A DNA stretch of 64,000 bases from Flavobacteriaceae bacterium (lineage in GTDB: Bacteria; Bacteroidota; Bacteroidia; Flavobacteriales; Flavobacteriaceae). The notes under the pieces are model-generated. The model was not told where the DNA came from. It saw nothing but the letters and a program-made list of their open reading frames with translations, and did not search any database. This document shows positions 20,901 through 29,608 of the stretch, in pieces; position 1 is the stretch's first letter, and every line of letters starts with the position of its first letter. The stretch is taken from contig CP046177.1 in NCBI GenBank assembly GCA_014075215.1, positions 1,116,001 to 1,180,000 of the forward strand, given 5' to 3'. The position numbers were made by a program, and so were the translations under genes.

Positions 20901-22397
20901 CAAAGTGCCTGGAGTAGCAGTTATGATGCACAACAGAATGTGTTACGCATTACCGAAACATTGAGTGCAGTCAATCACATTACCGATATTGAGAATGAGC
21001 AATGGCGATTGGGATTGCCCACAGAACAACGGGTTAATATGTTACACCCGGATGCATCAGGTTCGATCAGCTTTGAATCGGTAACGGATATATTGGGTGC
21101 AGACGCTGAGCGAATTTATGCCGGACAGCAGAAAACCTATTATACCGAACCCGATTCGGAAGACATCAATGAAACCCCTACCATACTGGGATTGGTAGCC
21201 TGTACCGAAACTGCTGAGTTTGACGATCAGGCACTCACCGCTTTTGATAACGTACTTAGCACAGAGGCACTTGAAGATAAATTAACTGATGGCGGCTATC
21301 AAAAAACACCACGACTACTGTCGTATGGTGATGAAGAAGACGTCTGGGCAGCTCAACTGGGATTTACAAAATACGCAGCTCAAAGTGGATTTTGTCGCCC
21401 CGTTGAAACCCGGAATTCCCAACTTGTCGGACGTACAACGCTCGTTTATGACACCTACACCTGTGCTGTCATTCAATCAGACGACCCCATGGGTAACAGC
21501 GAAAATATGGAGTATAACTATCGTTTCTTAGTACCTTGTAAACAAATAGACATACACGGCAATGTACACCTGGTGGAATTGGATGCTTTGGGAAGAGTCA
21601 CTGCCTCTCGGTTTTGGGGAATGGAAAATGGAAGCAATGTAGGATTCCCTACACCTGATGATCAACCTTTTGCACCCCCTGTAACCATTCAAGATGCTGT
21701 TGACTTAGAAGACAATATTCCTGTGGCAGGATTTGCCGTATACGATCCTTTTAGTTGGATGCCTGAATTTGACCTTAGCAAGATACCCGAAGCATTAGTT
21801 CAAGAACTCAATGCTACCAACGTACTCACAGTACAAGGCAGGCAATGCCGTCTCGCCTCCAGGCGTTGGCTTCGCAGAGGTGGTACTGTTGAACAATTAA
21901 AGGAATTGGAATCTGACAATCCACCTGAACCGCCACACACCATTCAGGTAAATGCGGATGCCTATTTTGAGGATACGAACCAACAATTACAAAAGCAAGT
22001 AGTTTTTAGTGATGGATTCGGCCGTACTTTACAGGCAAGTCAAAAAGTAGAAACGGGTACTGCTTACGTTCGCCTGCCCACAGGGAATTTACAAGTGGGT
22101 GATGACGATCAAGCTGTTCAGGAGGAATCCGACGAACGCTGGGCAGTAACCGGCAAAACCGAATACGACAACAAGGGACAAGCGATTCGAAGCTACCAGC
22201 CCTATTTTTTAAATAGTTGGCAGTATGTTATTGATGACAGTACTCGTGAAGATATGTATGCCGACGTTCATCTCTATGATCCGACTGGGCGAGAATACAA
22301 GGTGGTGACTGCCAAGGGCTATGAAAAGCGCGTTCACTTTTTTCCCTGGTTTAACGTTTCCGAAGACGAAAATGACACGTTTAACCCCGAATCATAA
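17988..22397 (+). CDS. insecticidal toxin complex subunit TcB (SpvB domain)
   Basis: The 1469-aa protein starts with the SpvB domain (about 15-300: SVLPKGGGTIQGMGEALSG, YTSGNGNSPFGLGWQL). A beta-propeller of FG-GAP/VCBS-type repeats follows (GGTLMDLNGDGKLNWV near 455; VHFADLDGSGAMDILYA near 615), then the TcdB middle domains (about 680-1050). The C-terminus becomes RHS-like (YDPTGREYKVVTAKGYEKR) and ends in FFPWFNVSEDENDTF, as in TcB proteins that join TcC to form the cocoon. TcB normally gates TcA and forms the shell with TcC that holds the effector. The TcC gene follows 12 bp downstream, so the two are almost certainly co-transcribed. The frame is intact. Confidence 0.95.
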   Translation: MQQQSQKGVKTVSSVLPKGGGTIQGMGEALSGIGSDGMAHYTLPLPVSSGRGVAPQLSLSYTSGNGNSPFGLGWQLPLLAIRRQTNKGTPQYAGNDHFIGTEGEVLVMELDTDGNPLTDQKDTLQGSSLADTYTVTRYRPRIESSFHCLEYWLSSNATDAFWLLYASDGNQHLLGKNSHTRITNPGESNQIAEWLIEETLTPTQEHIYYQYQAEDDTGLEENDRTDTAQRYISTVYYGNKTPQSTFYALEASGISEDDWLFMVVFDYGERNATDLPAFDTSGNWTKRSDPFSTFHYGFEVRSYRLCRQVLLFHRIEELAGAATGSESPTLITALRLCYDESPVVSCLAMAEQSAWETDGSQVLLPPLEFDYRDYSINTDATTWEELEGFTGIDNGTNYQLVDLYGEGIPGILYRDGKGWQYRSVERSDASKDNDSNAVQYGATEWLRQIPTLREGGTLMDLNGDGKLNWVISQHSYAGYYSSNPDHTWTSFTPLSAIPVEFAYPNVQLGNMAGAGFPDVALIGPESVRWYPNKRDGFGAAITVLHDGEALPAFDANQHELVAFADVLGSGQQHLVRVTQDGVECFPNLGHGRFGEAISIPGFQLGEGIAFQPHRVHFADLDGSGAMDILYATSDALLCFTNQSGNGFDTPIAIPFPEGIHFDDTCRLSIGDMQGLGISSILFSIPHIVPRHFQLNPVTAKPYLLTEINNNRGGAYTLQYRSSVQFWLDEKARGNQTVSFLPFPVHLVAEIQTLDEITGNRLTQTAGYYHGFYDGVEREFRGFGRVDITDTNDNAAGTQDEVTSFPSLTKSWYHTGQQEDESRYTAAYWQGDDDAYTLGSTYLTEFNTEDIPLTDESNSYWLFRALKGSPLRTEVYGLDGSAAQENPYTVQSFRYQVRLVQNASDSPSQAPVVVPFTLEQLSYHYERIPEDPKCTQQIQVQTDACGFPLQQIAIQYPRRSKPGTNPYPSVVPQSAWSSSYDAQQNVLRITETLSAVNHITDIENEQWRLGLPTEQRVNMLHPDASGSISFESVTDILGADAERIYAGQQKTYYTEPDSEDINETPTILGLVACTETAEFDDQALTAFDNVLSTEALEDKLTDGGYQKTPRLLSYGDEEDVWAAQLGFTKYAAQSGFCRPVETRNSQLVGRTTLVYDTYTCAVIQSDDPMGNSENMEYNYRFLVPCKQIDIHGNVHLVELDALGRVTASRFWGMENGSNVGFPTPDDQPFAPPVTIQDAVDLEDNIPVAGFAVYDPFSWMPEFDLSKIPEALVQELNATNVLTVQGRQCRLASRRWLRRGGTVEQLKELESDNPPEPPHTIQVNADAYFEDTNQQLQKQVVFSDGFGRTLQASQKVETGTAYVRLPTGNLQVGDDDQAVQEESDERWAVTGKTEYDNKGQAIRSYQPYFLNSWQYVIDDSTREDMYADVHLYDPTGREYKVVTAKGYEKRVHFFPWFNVSEDENDTFNPES

Positions 22398-22409
22398 TAC
22401 AATCAATTT

Positions 22410-25400
22410 ATGACAACTAACACCAACATACACGCCAACACCCCTACCATTTCGGTAACAGATAATCGTGGATTGGGAATTCGACAATTGGTCTATTATC
22501 GAAAAGATGTAAATACTGACCCCGAAGAACGTATCAGCTTTACCCAATACAATGCATTGGGCCATCAGCAAAATATACAGGATGCTCGTCTGACGAGCCC
22601 TAACTTTCAGTATATCAATTCGCTTAGTGGTCAGGTATTAAAAACCGAAGGGGTAGATAATGGCTCACTTGTTCAGCTATCCGATATCGAAGGGCGTCCA
22701 CTATGGCAACAAGACGGACGGGATACCATACAACGTTTTGAATATGAAGAAGGAGGTTTGGGACGCATTACCACTATGATAGAACACAGTAGCGGAGATA
22801 CCGAACAAATTAGAGAACGTTTTGTCTATGATGACAATGCCACAGCTGGCTACAATCTACAAAGTCAACTCGTAAAGCATTACGATACTGCCGGACTGCT
22901 AACCATAGAAAGTCGTTCTATCAGCGGTCAAACATTACAGCAAAGCCGAAACCTGCTCAAGAATCTCTCTCAAGAAACTGATTGGCAAGGAGACGAAACA
23001 AATTGGGAATCATTATTAGATATCTCCACAACCTATACCACAGAAGAAACCTACGATGTACTGGATAACCCGCTCAACTTGTCAGATGCCAAAGACAACT
23101 TACGGGAAATGACGTACAACATAGCCGGACAATTGAAAAGTACTTCGTTGACTCCAAAAAATGGCTCAAAAACAACCGTTTTGGAAAGCATTTCCTATAG
23201 TCCAGCCGGTCAGGTACTGCAAGAAAACGCAGGCAACGGAGTCCGTACCGGCTACCAATACGAACCCGAAACGCAACGGTTGATTCGACTTTCAGCAATG
23301 AGACCAGACACTGATGAAGGATCTTTTGATACCCTTCAGGACTTTTCCTATACCTACGATCCTGTGGGTAACATTACCTCCGTTAAAGACGAAGCCGTTG
23401 CTACGAGTTACTATAAAAATCAACAAATAGATGCGCTACGTACCTTTACATATGATACGATTTATCAACTGACACAAGCAACAGGCAGGGAAAATGACTC
23501 TAACAGTACATCTTCAGTCATCCCTGATGATCCTACTATTCCGATCAATACCAATCAAATGGTGAATTATACCCGGAACTACGCTTACGATGCCGGAGGA
23601 AACTTGGAACAAATCAAACATACCGGAGCTGCTTCTTATACCACCAACATCTTGGTTTCAGGTACTTCCAACCGTGCCATAAAAGATTGGGAAACCGGGC
23701 AAACCGATATAGAAGGGCAATTTGATGCCAATGGCAACCTATTAGCCTTGCAACCGGGTCAACCATTGCAATGGAATAAACGCAATCAATTGGAATCAGT
23801 CACCATTATTGAACGAGAGGGAGATACCAATGATGCGGAATATTACCGCTATACAGGTGATGGCATGCGGTTGGTAAAGTATGCAGAACAATTGGCTTCC
23901 GGAAGTACAACCAGTCAACAGGTCATCTACTTGCCTGGTTTGGAATTGCGCATCAAGAAAAACGGAGCTACAGTAAAAGAAGAACTGCATGTATTAACCA
24001 TGGAAAAGGCAGGACGTGCCGGAGTACGAATGTTGCACTGGGAATCGGGGAAACCCACAGATATTACAGACGATCAGGTACGCTATAGCTTTGACGATCA
24101 TCTGGGATCTTCGTTATTGGAATTGGATGAAGATGCAGAAGTTATTAGCCAGGAAGAGTATTTTCCTTACGGAGGTACAGCGGTATGGGCTGCCAGAAGC
24201 CAAGTAGAAGCAGATTACAAAACCATCAAATACTCGGGTAAGGAACGGGATACTACCGGACTCTACTATTATGGGTATCGTTACTACCAGTCCTGGATAG
24301 GCAGGTGGTTGAATACAGACCCTGAGGAAAGTGCGGATGGATTGAATTTATATCGAATGGTTCAAAACAATCCCGTTACGCTGGTTGATCCTGATGGCAC
24401 TCGTTCGTATCGTTTTTATACCGCCGTTGAAGCGACATTGGAATTTATGCAGGAACAAGACTCCGCAGCAGATGCAATTCGGCGTGGTTCACGTCTAACC
24501 TATTTAAAGGCGGCTGGAAAAAGCTTGGCAAAAGGTATTTTCACCTCCTCGTTACAGGGAAATCCTCTTCCCTTTCTATATAGATTTGTGCCTACCCTTA
24601 CTTTTCTTGGTATTGCCATCCTCGGACCAGAACGATTTGGTAAATGGATGATTGGTAAGATGCAAAAATACCTAAGTAAAATCGCAGCAAGACACCCGTA
24701 CATTACTGGTGCTGCCCTGGGAGGTATTACTGCCACAGCGTTTGGTGGCGATACAGCTATTGGAGCTGCGGTAGGTACAGGTGCGGGTATGATAGAATCT
24801 GCACTGGGGCGTCCTGAACATACTACTCTGTCAGCACCTGCAGGTGGTATGGCAGTAGGTATTGCCAATCAACACGGAGCAACGCGAATGGGACGTTTGG
24901 GTGCCGGTATTGGCGGAGCGATCGGTGGTTTGATAGCAAGTAATTCAGGGGAAGCATCGCGAGCGGGTTACTGGGCTGGTATCGGAGGTGCATTAGGCTC
25001 ACAACTGGGAAGAAGATTGGATAATCTGGTTAGGATAGGTAATATTGGTAGGATAGCCGCTCGATTGACAGGTTCAACGCGCTTGCGATTGCTTAGTATG
25101 ATATTACGCCACGTACCACAAAATACAGGTACTGCTGAAGCCAGCCTCTCTATAGGTGGTGGTATTGCCGGTGGCGTAGGAGGAGTCGTTGGACCAGGTT
25201 CGGTAACTGGTGGTATTATTGCTGGCGCGGCGTCAGTTTTATTGGGTGGTGCAGCATTGTCAAGTGGCTTGGCATTAGGTGCAGCAGTCACAGCTCTTGG
25301 TCATATCACAGGTGTGGGATCGACCATGGATGATACTGTGAGCAGTTTGGCAAGCAGTGGAATACACGCATTACGTCAAAGTAGTACTGTGATGTCTTGG

Positions 25401-25475
25401 GCAAGATGGGGTACTGCAAGAGCTGTGGGGAGTAGTGCCTTTAGTGCCTTACGTAGTTATTTTTCTCCTGTTTAA
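22410..25475 (+). CDS. insecticidal toxin complex subunit TcC with glycine-zipper effector C-terminus
   Basis: The 1021-aa protein begins like TccC proteins (TPTISVTDNRGLGIRQLVYY) and carries YD repeats to about residue 662. The RHS core end is clear: YYGYRYYQSWIGRWLNTDPE, then GLNLYRMVQNNPVTLVDPDG. In known TcC proteins this core self-cleaves and releases the hypervariable C-terminus into the cocoon. Here that part (about 663-1021) has no family I recognise. It has a basic start, a hydrophobic segment (FVPTLTFLGIAILG) and repeated Gly/Ala-rich zipper stretches such as GAGIGGAIGGLIAS and GGGIAGGVGGVVGPGS. This suggests a membrane-inserting effector rather than a soluble enzyme, but that is inference. 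No immunity gene is obvious downstream. Confidence 0.93.
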   Translation: MTTNTNIHANTPTISVTDNRGLGIRQLVYYRKDVNTDPEERISFTQYNALGHQQNIQDARLTSPNFQYINSLSGQVLKTEGVDNGSLVQLSDIEGRPLWQQDGRDTIQRFEYEEGGLGRITTMIEHSSGDTEQIRERFVYDDNATAGYNLQSQLVKHYDTAGLLTIESRSISGQTLQQSRNLLKNLSQETDWQGDETNWESLLDISTTYTTEETYDVLDNPLNLSDAKDNLREMTYNIAGQLKSTSLTPKNGSKTTVLESISYSPAGQVLQENAGNGVRTGYQYEPETQRLIRLSAMRPDTDEGSFDTLQDFSYTYDPVGNITSVKDEAVATSYYKNQQIDALRTFTYDTIYQLTQATGRENDSNSTSSVIPDDPTIPINTNQMVNYTRNYAYDAGGNLEQIKHTGAASYTTNILVSGTSNRAIKDWETGQTDIEGQFDANGNLLALQPGQPLQWNKRNQLESVTIIEREGDTNDAEYYRYTGDGMRLVKYAEQLASGSTTSQQVIYLPGLELRIKKNGATVKEELHVLTMEKAGRAGVRMLHWESGKPTDITDDQVRYSFDDHLGSSLLELDEDAEVISQEEYFPYGGTAVWAARSQVEADYKTIKYSGKERDTTGLYYYGYRYYQSWIGRWLNTDPEESADGLNLYRMVQNNPVTLVDPDGTRSYRFYTAVEATLEFMQEQDSAADAIRRGSRLTYLKAAGKSLAKGIFTSSLQGNPLPFLYRFVPTLTFLGIAILGPERFGKWMIGKMQKYLSKIAARHPYITGAALGGITATAFGGDTAIGAAVGTGAGMIESALGRPEHTTLSAPAGGMAVGIANQHGATRMGRLGAGIGGAIGGLIASNSGEASRAGYWAGIGGALGSQLGRRLDNLVRIGNIGRIAARLTGSTRLRLLSMILRHVPQNTGTAEASLSIGGGIAGGVGGVVGPGSVTGGIIAGAASVLLGGAALSSGLALGAAVTALGHITGVGSTMDDTVSSLASSGIHALRQSSTVMSWARWGTARAVGSSAFSALRSYFSPV

Positions 25476-25621
25476 TATATCGTAGGATTTTTACAGGGTA
25501 TACGACAAATTTCACTAAGCTATTTAATAACAAAATGAATATTTAAACAGTATGCTGATGACTAAGTAGGTCTATGGTATTAGCAAATAGGATTGTAGAT
25601 TGACCTTATTTGTTTTTTTGC

Positions 25622-25745
25622 TATTCAGGCGTATGTATTTTGTTGAAGTTCTGAGGTAGTAGTTCGGTTAGTTTAGAGACCTTATAGTCCGCATGCTGAT
25701 GGGCCATTAGGTATTTCCCACTGATGCTTTGCGTACAGGGAATAG
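25622..25745 (-). pseudogene. possible transposase C-terminal remnant
   Basis: The minus strand reads GKYLMAHQHADYKVSKLTEL then LPQNFNKIH and a stop. The ELLPQNF-type ending resembles the end of IS66-type transposases. Only about 40 codons remain and no start or catalytic motif is present. The identity is tentative. Confidence 0.3.
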
Positions 25746-25751
25746 AACTGA

Positions 25752-25903
25752 GAGACCTTTGCAAAATAGTGATATATTCCGTATTTGATTTCAAATTTCT
25801 TCCTTCTCGAAAATTTTAAATCCTCAAAACCAACAGGTTATTCCGGTTGAAAATTTTCTTCGGGCATCGAACTTTTTTGTCAAATCAATTTTTCAAAGGT
25901 CTC
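25752..25903 (+). repeat. MITE-like element, copy A
   Basis: This is a 152-bp element bounded by GAGACCTTTGCAAAAT and its imperfect inverse TTTTCAAAGGTCTC. Internal landmarks shared with copies B (37713-37865, inverted) and C (54477-54641) are TTCTTCCTTCTCGAAAATTT, CAACAGGTTATTCCGGTT and TCGAACTTTTTTG. No transposase is present. The ends resemble those of IS5-type elements. Confidence 0.85.
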
Positions 25904-26140
25904 ACTGAATTAATAATAGATACCTACTTGCTCAGCGGGATACGTATACTCTGGTTTTTCGGATTTAATGCGTACATTACAAATGGGTAACATACCATAT
26001 ATGGTGTGGTATTTACCCCTTCATTGCCTGTCAATGTTTCCTGCTTACAATCAAAAATGAGAAAAACAGATAGAAGTACTGTCAAATAATAAGATTGCTT
26101 TGCACTTTTGGTATTTTCCCCTGTGAGAACCACTGTTTAT

Positions 26141-27094
26141 TTACTCAAATTGTACCGTACTTTGACGTTCTCTGTTTACCTGTAACTTTGTTACATCCGG
26201 CCTTGAATAATGACCGGCTACGTCAAAGTTTTGACACTCTTGCAATACTTTGGAAAAATCCAGTGTTTCATAGAGCAATCCTGCCTTTCCGACAACCGGT
26301 TCCAGAATCCATTCACCATCGGGCCCTGCAATACACGAACCTCCGTTTGCTAAAATTTCAGGGGCATTTTCTATAATCTTATCTGCATGCGGGGTATTGG
26401 AAGGTACATCATTTTTCGACATTAAACCCGACACGGAAATAACATAAGAACGAGATTCTCTTGCAATAAAACGCGTAATGTCTTTGGTATTATGATCACT
26501 TCCCGGCCAAACGGCAATATGTACGTTTTCCCCCAAACCGTACAGTGCCGCCCGGGGCAGTGGCATCCAGTTTTCCCAGCAATTCAATCCTCCTACGGTA
26601 AAATTTTTCAGTGCGTGTACCTGTAGGCCATTTCCGTCGCCGGAGGCCCAAGTCAGTCTTTCTTCATAAGTGGGTTGTAATTTTCTATGTACGGATTGAA
26701 TGGTTCCGTTCCGATCTATATACACTAGAGAAGCATAGATACTATGTCCGCCTCTATCAGTTGCACGTTCTATAATTCCCAAATAAACAACGAGCCGGTT
26801 TTCTTTTGCCAACCGGCAAATAGAATCCAACTCTCCTTTTCCAATAATAACAGCATTTTGTATATAATGTGCGTGCACTTCTTTTTGCACTGTTGCGTTA
26901 AACTGCGCTCCGTTTGTCAATGCTATCCAAAAAGGATATCCGGGCAATAAAGCTTCTCCAAAAACAATCAGTTCCGCATTTTCTTTTACTGCTTCTTTCA
27001 TTGCGTTTTCAATTTTTTGAATGGTTTGTTCTTTGTGTAGCCAAACCGGAGCTATTTGTGCCAAGGCAACTTTTAAAAAATCAGAATCGGACAT
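26141..27094 (-). CDS. nitrilase-family carbon-nitrogen hydrolase
   Basis: The 317-aa cytoplasmic enzyme has the complete catalytic triad E47 (VFGEALLPGYPFW), K138 (VHRKLQPTYEER) and C172 (GGLNCWENWMPL). The surrounding sequences match the aliphatic nitrilase / cyanide-hydratase branch rather than amidases. It would hydrolyse an organic nitrile to the acid and ammonia; the substrate is unknown. Length is normal and no lesion is seen. The DUF2797 gene lies 92 bp upstream on the same strand. Confidence 0.92.
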   Translation of the reverse strand: MSDSDFLKVALAQIAPVWLHKEQTIQKIENAMKEAVKENAELIVFGEALLPGYPFWIALTNGAQFNATVQKEVHAHYIQNAVIIGKGELDSICRLAKENRLVVYLGIIERATDRGGHSIYASLVYIDRNGTIQSVHRKLQPTYEERLTWASGDGNGLQVHALKNFTVGGLNCWENWMPLPRAALYGLGENVHIAVWPGSDHNTKDITRFIARESRSYVISVSGLMSKNDVPSNTPHADKIIENAPEILANGGSCIAGPDGEWILEPVVGKAGLLYETLDFSKVLQECQNFDVAGHYSRPDVTKLQVNRERQSTVQFE

Positions 27095-27186
27095 CTTTAA
27101 GTGATAAAGTTAAAAGCGATACCATTTCAAAACAATTCTCAAATTAATTCATCGCTACATCAGTTCATTGTTACATTAATTCATTG

Positions 27187-27978
27187 TTACATTTTCAAAT
27201 TAATCACAAGCCCTTCATTAGCTCTTATATTAAAAACCGTTTGGTCTTCAAAAATCAAGTACTGTCCTTTCATCCCAACTAATTTTCCCGTATATGTTTG
27301 CTCTTTAACCAAATTTAAACTTTTAGGTTTTTCCGGATATTGATGTACCGGAAAATGAAGTTCGATTTCCGTATTATTTTCAATAATGTACTCTTGAGCC
27401 TCTTCGGGGATAAAAGGTCGTAATTTTTGTTGCCAATCTGCTAAGTTAACATCTTTCGTATCATTTCGTAACATTTTTCTCCAATTTGTTTTATCCGCGA
27501 CATGTTCTTTTAAAGCTACCTCTGTGATACCGGCCAAATACCTGTTTGGAGCTTCTACAATTTCCATAGCTTCGTGTGCTCCTTGGTCTATCCATCTTGT
27601 GGGGATTTGTGTTTTTCTTGTTACCCCTACTTTTACATTACTGGAATTAGCTAAATATACAACATGAGGCTGTAGTTGCACTGATTTTTCATATGCCAGA
27701 TCTCTATCCTCTATATCCAAATGCGCGGTACTTAATTCGGGTTTCATAATCCAATCTCCCGCATCAGGAGTTTCAAAAAAACAAGTTTTACAAAACCCTT
27801 GTCTGTATATCTCTCTTTCCAGATGGCAATGTAAACATTCGTACGTAATAAAACGCATTTTTATATGGCTGCCCAGTAACTGATTCATGTTTAAAAAATC
27901 AGTTTTCATATCTAAATAATATTGAATCTCAGCACCATTTTCCGCTGCCATTTTTTTTAATACTCCCTGATATTCCAT
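27187..27978 (-). CDS. DUF2797 domain protein
   Basis: The 263-aa protein has a cysteine-rich N-terminal segment (ECLHCHLEREIY, then QGFCKTCFFE, about 47-68) likely to bind zinc. A conserved central part follows (HVVYLANSSNVKVGVTRKTQ, PTRWIDQGA near 128), as in the DUF2797 family. No function is established for this family. Start is ATG at 27978, with the GH3 gene diverging 77 bp away. No lesion is seen. Confidence 0.85.
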   Translation of the reverse strand: MEYQGVLKKMAAENGAEIQYYLDMKTDFLNMNQLLGSHIKMRFITYECLHCHLEREIYRQGFCKTCFFETPDAGDWIMKPELSTAHLDIEDRDLAYEKSVQLQPHVVYLANSSNVKVGVTRKTQIPTRWIDQGAHEAMEIVEAPNRYLAGITEVALKEHVADKTNWRKMLRNDTKDVNLADWQQKLRPFIPEEAQEYIIENNTEIELHFPVHQYPEKPKSLNLVKEQTYTGKLVGMKGQYLIFEDQTVFNIRANEGLVINLKM

Positions 27979-28055
27979 ATAAAAGATTTTACTATTTTTA
28001 GCTTCGTAAAATGCTATAACAAACTTAGCATAAAATTATAGTAACTAAATAAAAA

Positions 28056-29564
28056 ATGCCAGTTCCTTTTGTAAATTCTATCATTTCCTGGTTTCTTAAA
28101 AAAAGAAAGCATCAAATAGAATTATTTATTAAATCCCCTAATGATGTACAACAAGAATTGTTGTCGGGTTTAATAGATCGGGCAAAAAATACGGAATTTG
28201 GTAAACAATATGATTATGCTTCAATGAAAGGCTATGTCGATTTTGCCGGTAGCGTACCTGTTCAGCAATATGAAAGTATAGAACCTCTGATTGAACGTTG
28301 TAGAAAAGGTGAGCAGCATCTTTTTTGGCCAACGCCTATTAAGTGGTTTGCAAAGTCCAGCGGAACCACTAATGCAAAAAGTAAATTTATTCCCGTAAGC
28401 GATGAAGCCATTGAATATTGTCATTTGAAAGCAGGGAAAGATATGTTGTGTTTGTATATTAACAGCAATGAAGATGCAAAACTTTTTACCGGAAAAGGAC
28501 TGCGGTTAGGTGGCAGTTCTGCAATTTATAAGGATAACAATTCTTATTTTGGAGATTTATCAGCCATTATTATAGAGAATATGCCTTTTTGGGCCGACTT
28601 TAGTTCGGCACCAAGTCAGGAAACAGCATTGATGAGTGAGTGGGAAGCTAAAATGGAAGCCATTGTGAATGAAACGATACATGAGAATATTACAAGCTTG
28701 GTAGGGGTTCCTTCCTGGATGCTGGTTTTGCTAAACAGGGTATTGAAAAAAACGGGGAAAAATAATATTTTGGAAGTTTGGCCAAATCTGGAAGTATATT
28801 TTCACGGAGGTGTAAACTTTAGCCCCTATAGAGAGCAGTATTATAAATTGATTCCGAAAAAAGATTTTAGGTATTATGAAATTTACAATGCTTCCGAAGG
28901 GTTCTTTGCTATTCAGGACAGAAATACCTCTGACGAGTTACTGTTGATGTTAGATTACGGTATTTTTTATGAGTTTATTCCCATGAGTGCCTATGACGGT
29001 GAAAACTCAGATGCGATTCCATTATCAGAAGTAAAAGAGAATATCAATTATGCAGTGGTGATTACTACCAATAGCGGGCTTTGGCGCTACTTAGTTGGAG
29101 ATACCGTAAAATTTACTTCCTTACGCCCGCATCGTATAAAAATAACGGGGCGTACCAAGCATTTCATCAATGTTTTTGGGGAAGAGCTGATTATTGAAAA
29201 TGCCGAAGAAGCATTAAAACAGGCTTGTAAAAAGACCAATGCTTCCATTACGGATTATACGGTGGCTCCTGTTTTTATGAAAGATGATCGGGAAGGGGGG
29301 CATGAATGGCTGATTGAATTTAATGAAACGCCGGAAAACATGGCTTATTTTACCGAAGCGTTAGACAATGCTTTACAGGCTGTTAACTCTGACTATAAAG
29401 CAAAACGTTATCAAAACATGACATTGGCAATGCCTGTAATTCATCAAGCAAAAACGGGGTTGTTTTACTCCTGGTTAGAACAGAAAGGAAAATTAGGAGG
29501 ACAACACAAAGTGCCGAGATTATCTAACAAACGCGATTTTATTGAAGAGTTGTTGCGGTTGTAA
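28056..29564 (+). CDS. GH3 auxin-responsive promoter family protein (acyl-adenylate-type ligase)
   Basis: The 502-aa protein matches the GH3 superfamily of ANL-type adenylating enzymes. It has the Ser/Thr-rich phosphate-binding segment KSSGTTNAKSKFIPVSD near 107, FHGGVNFSPYREQY near 250, YEIYNASEGFFAIQD near 275, and a C-terminal region with RYLVGDTVKF and KITGRTKHFINVFGEE. Plant members conjugate amino acids to carboxylic acid hormones. Bacteroidota members are common but their substrate is unknown. It ends 44 bp before the first CRISPR repeat; an inverted repeat there (AACCTC at 29588, GAGGTT at 29606) may terminate transcription. Confidence 0.9.
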   Translation: MPVPFVNSIISWFLKKRKHQIELFIKSPNDVQQELLSGLIDRAKNTEFGKQYDYASMKGYVDFAGSVPVQQYESIEPLIERCRKGEQHLFWPTPIKWFAKSSGTTNAKSKFIPVSDEAIEYCHLKAGKDMLCLYINSNEDAKLFTGKGLRLGGSSAIYKDNNSYFGDLSAIIIENMPFWADFSSAPSQETALMSEWEAKMEAIVNETIHENITSLVGVPSWMLVLLNRVLKKTGKNNILEVWPNLEVYFHGGVNFSPYREQYYKLIPKKDFRYYEIYNASEGFFAIQDRNTSDELLLMLDYGIFYEFIPMSAYDGENSDAIPLSEVKENINYAVVITTNSGLWRYLVGDTVKFTSLRPHRIKITGRTKHFINVFGEELIIENAEEALKQACKKTNASITDYTVAPVFMKDDREGGHEWLIEFNETPENMAYFTEALDNALQAVNSDYKAKRYQNMTLAMPVIHQAKTGLFYSWLEQKGKLGGQHKVPRLSNKRDFIEELLRL

Positions 29565-29608
29565 AAGGTTATATATCGTTCTTTAAAAACCTCTCTTCAA
29601 GACAGGAG

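Larger units (their letters stand above)
25476..26140. other. Tc-locus 3' flank with IS remnant and MITE-like repeat
   Basis: The stretch after TcC holds a short transposase-like remnant, a MITE-like repeat (25752-25903) and a doubtful 69-codon minus ORF (25924-26133) with a hydrophobic start and a lipobox-like FLIFDC. Nothing else was recognised. Confidence 0.6.

Noticed and set aside
25924..26133. Possible 69-aa lipoprotein on the minus strand
   Set aside because: A lipobox-like FLIFDC is present, but there is no family match, its end abuts the MITE, and it starts 8 bp after the nitrilase gene; kept only as a note in the intergenic entry.
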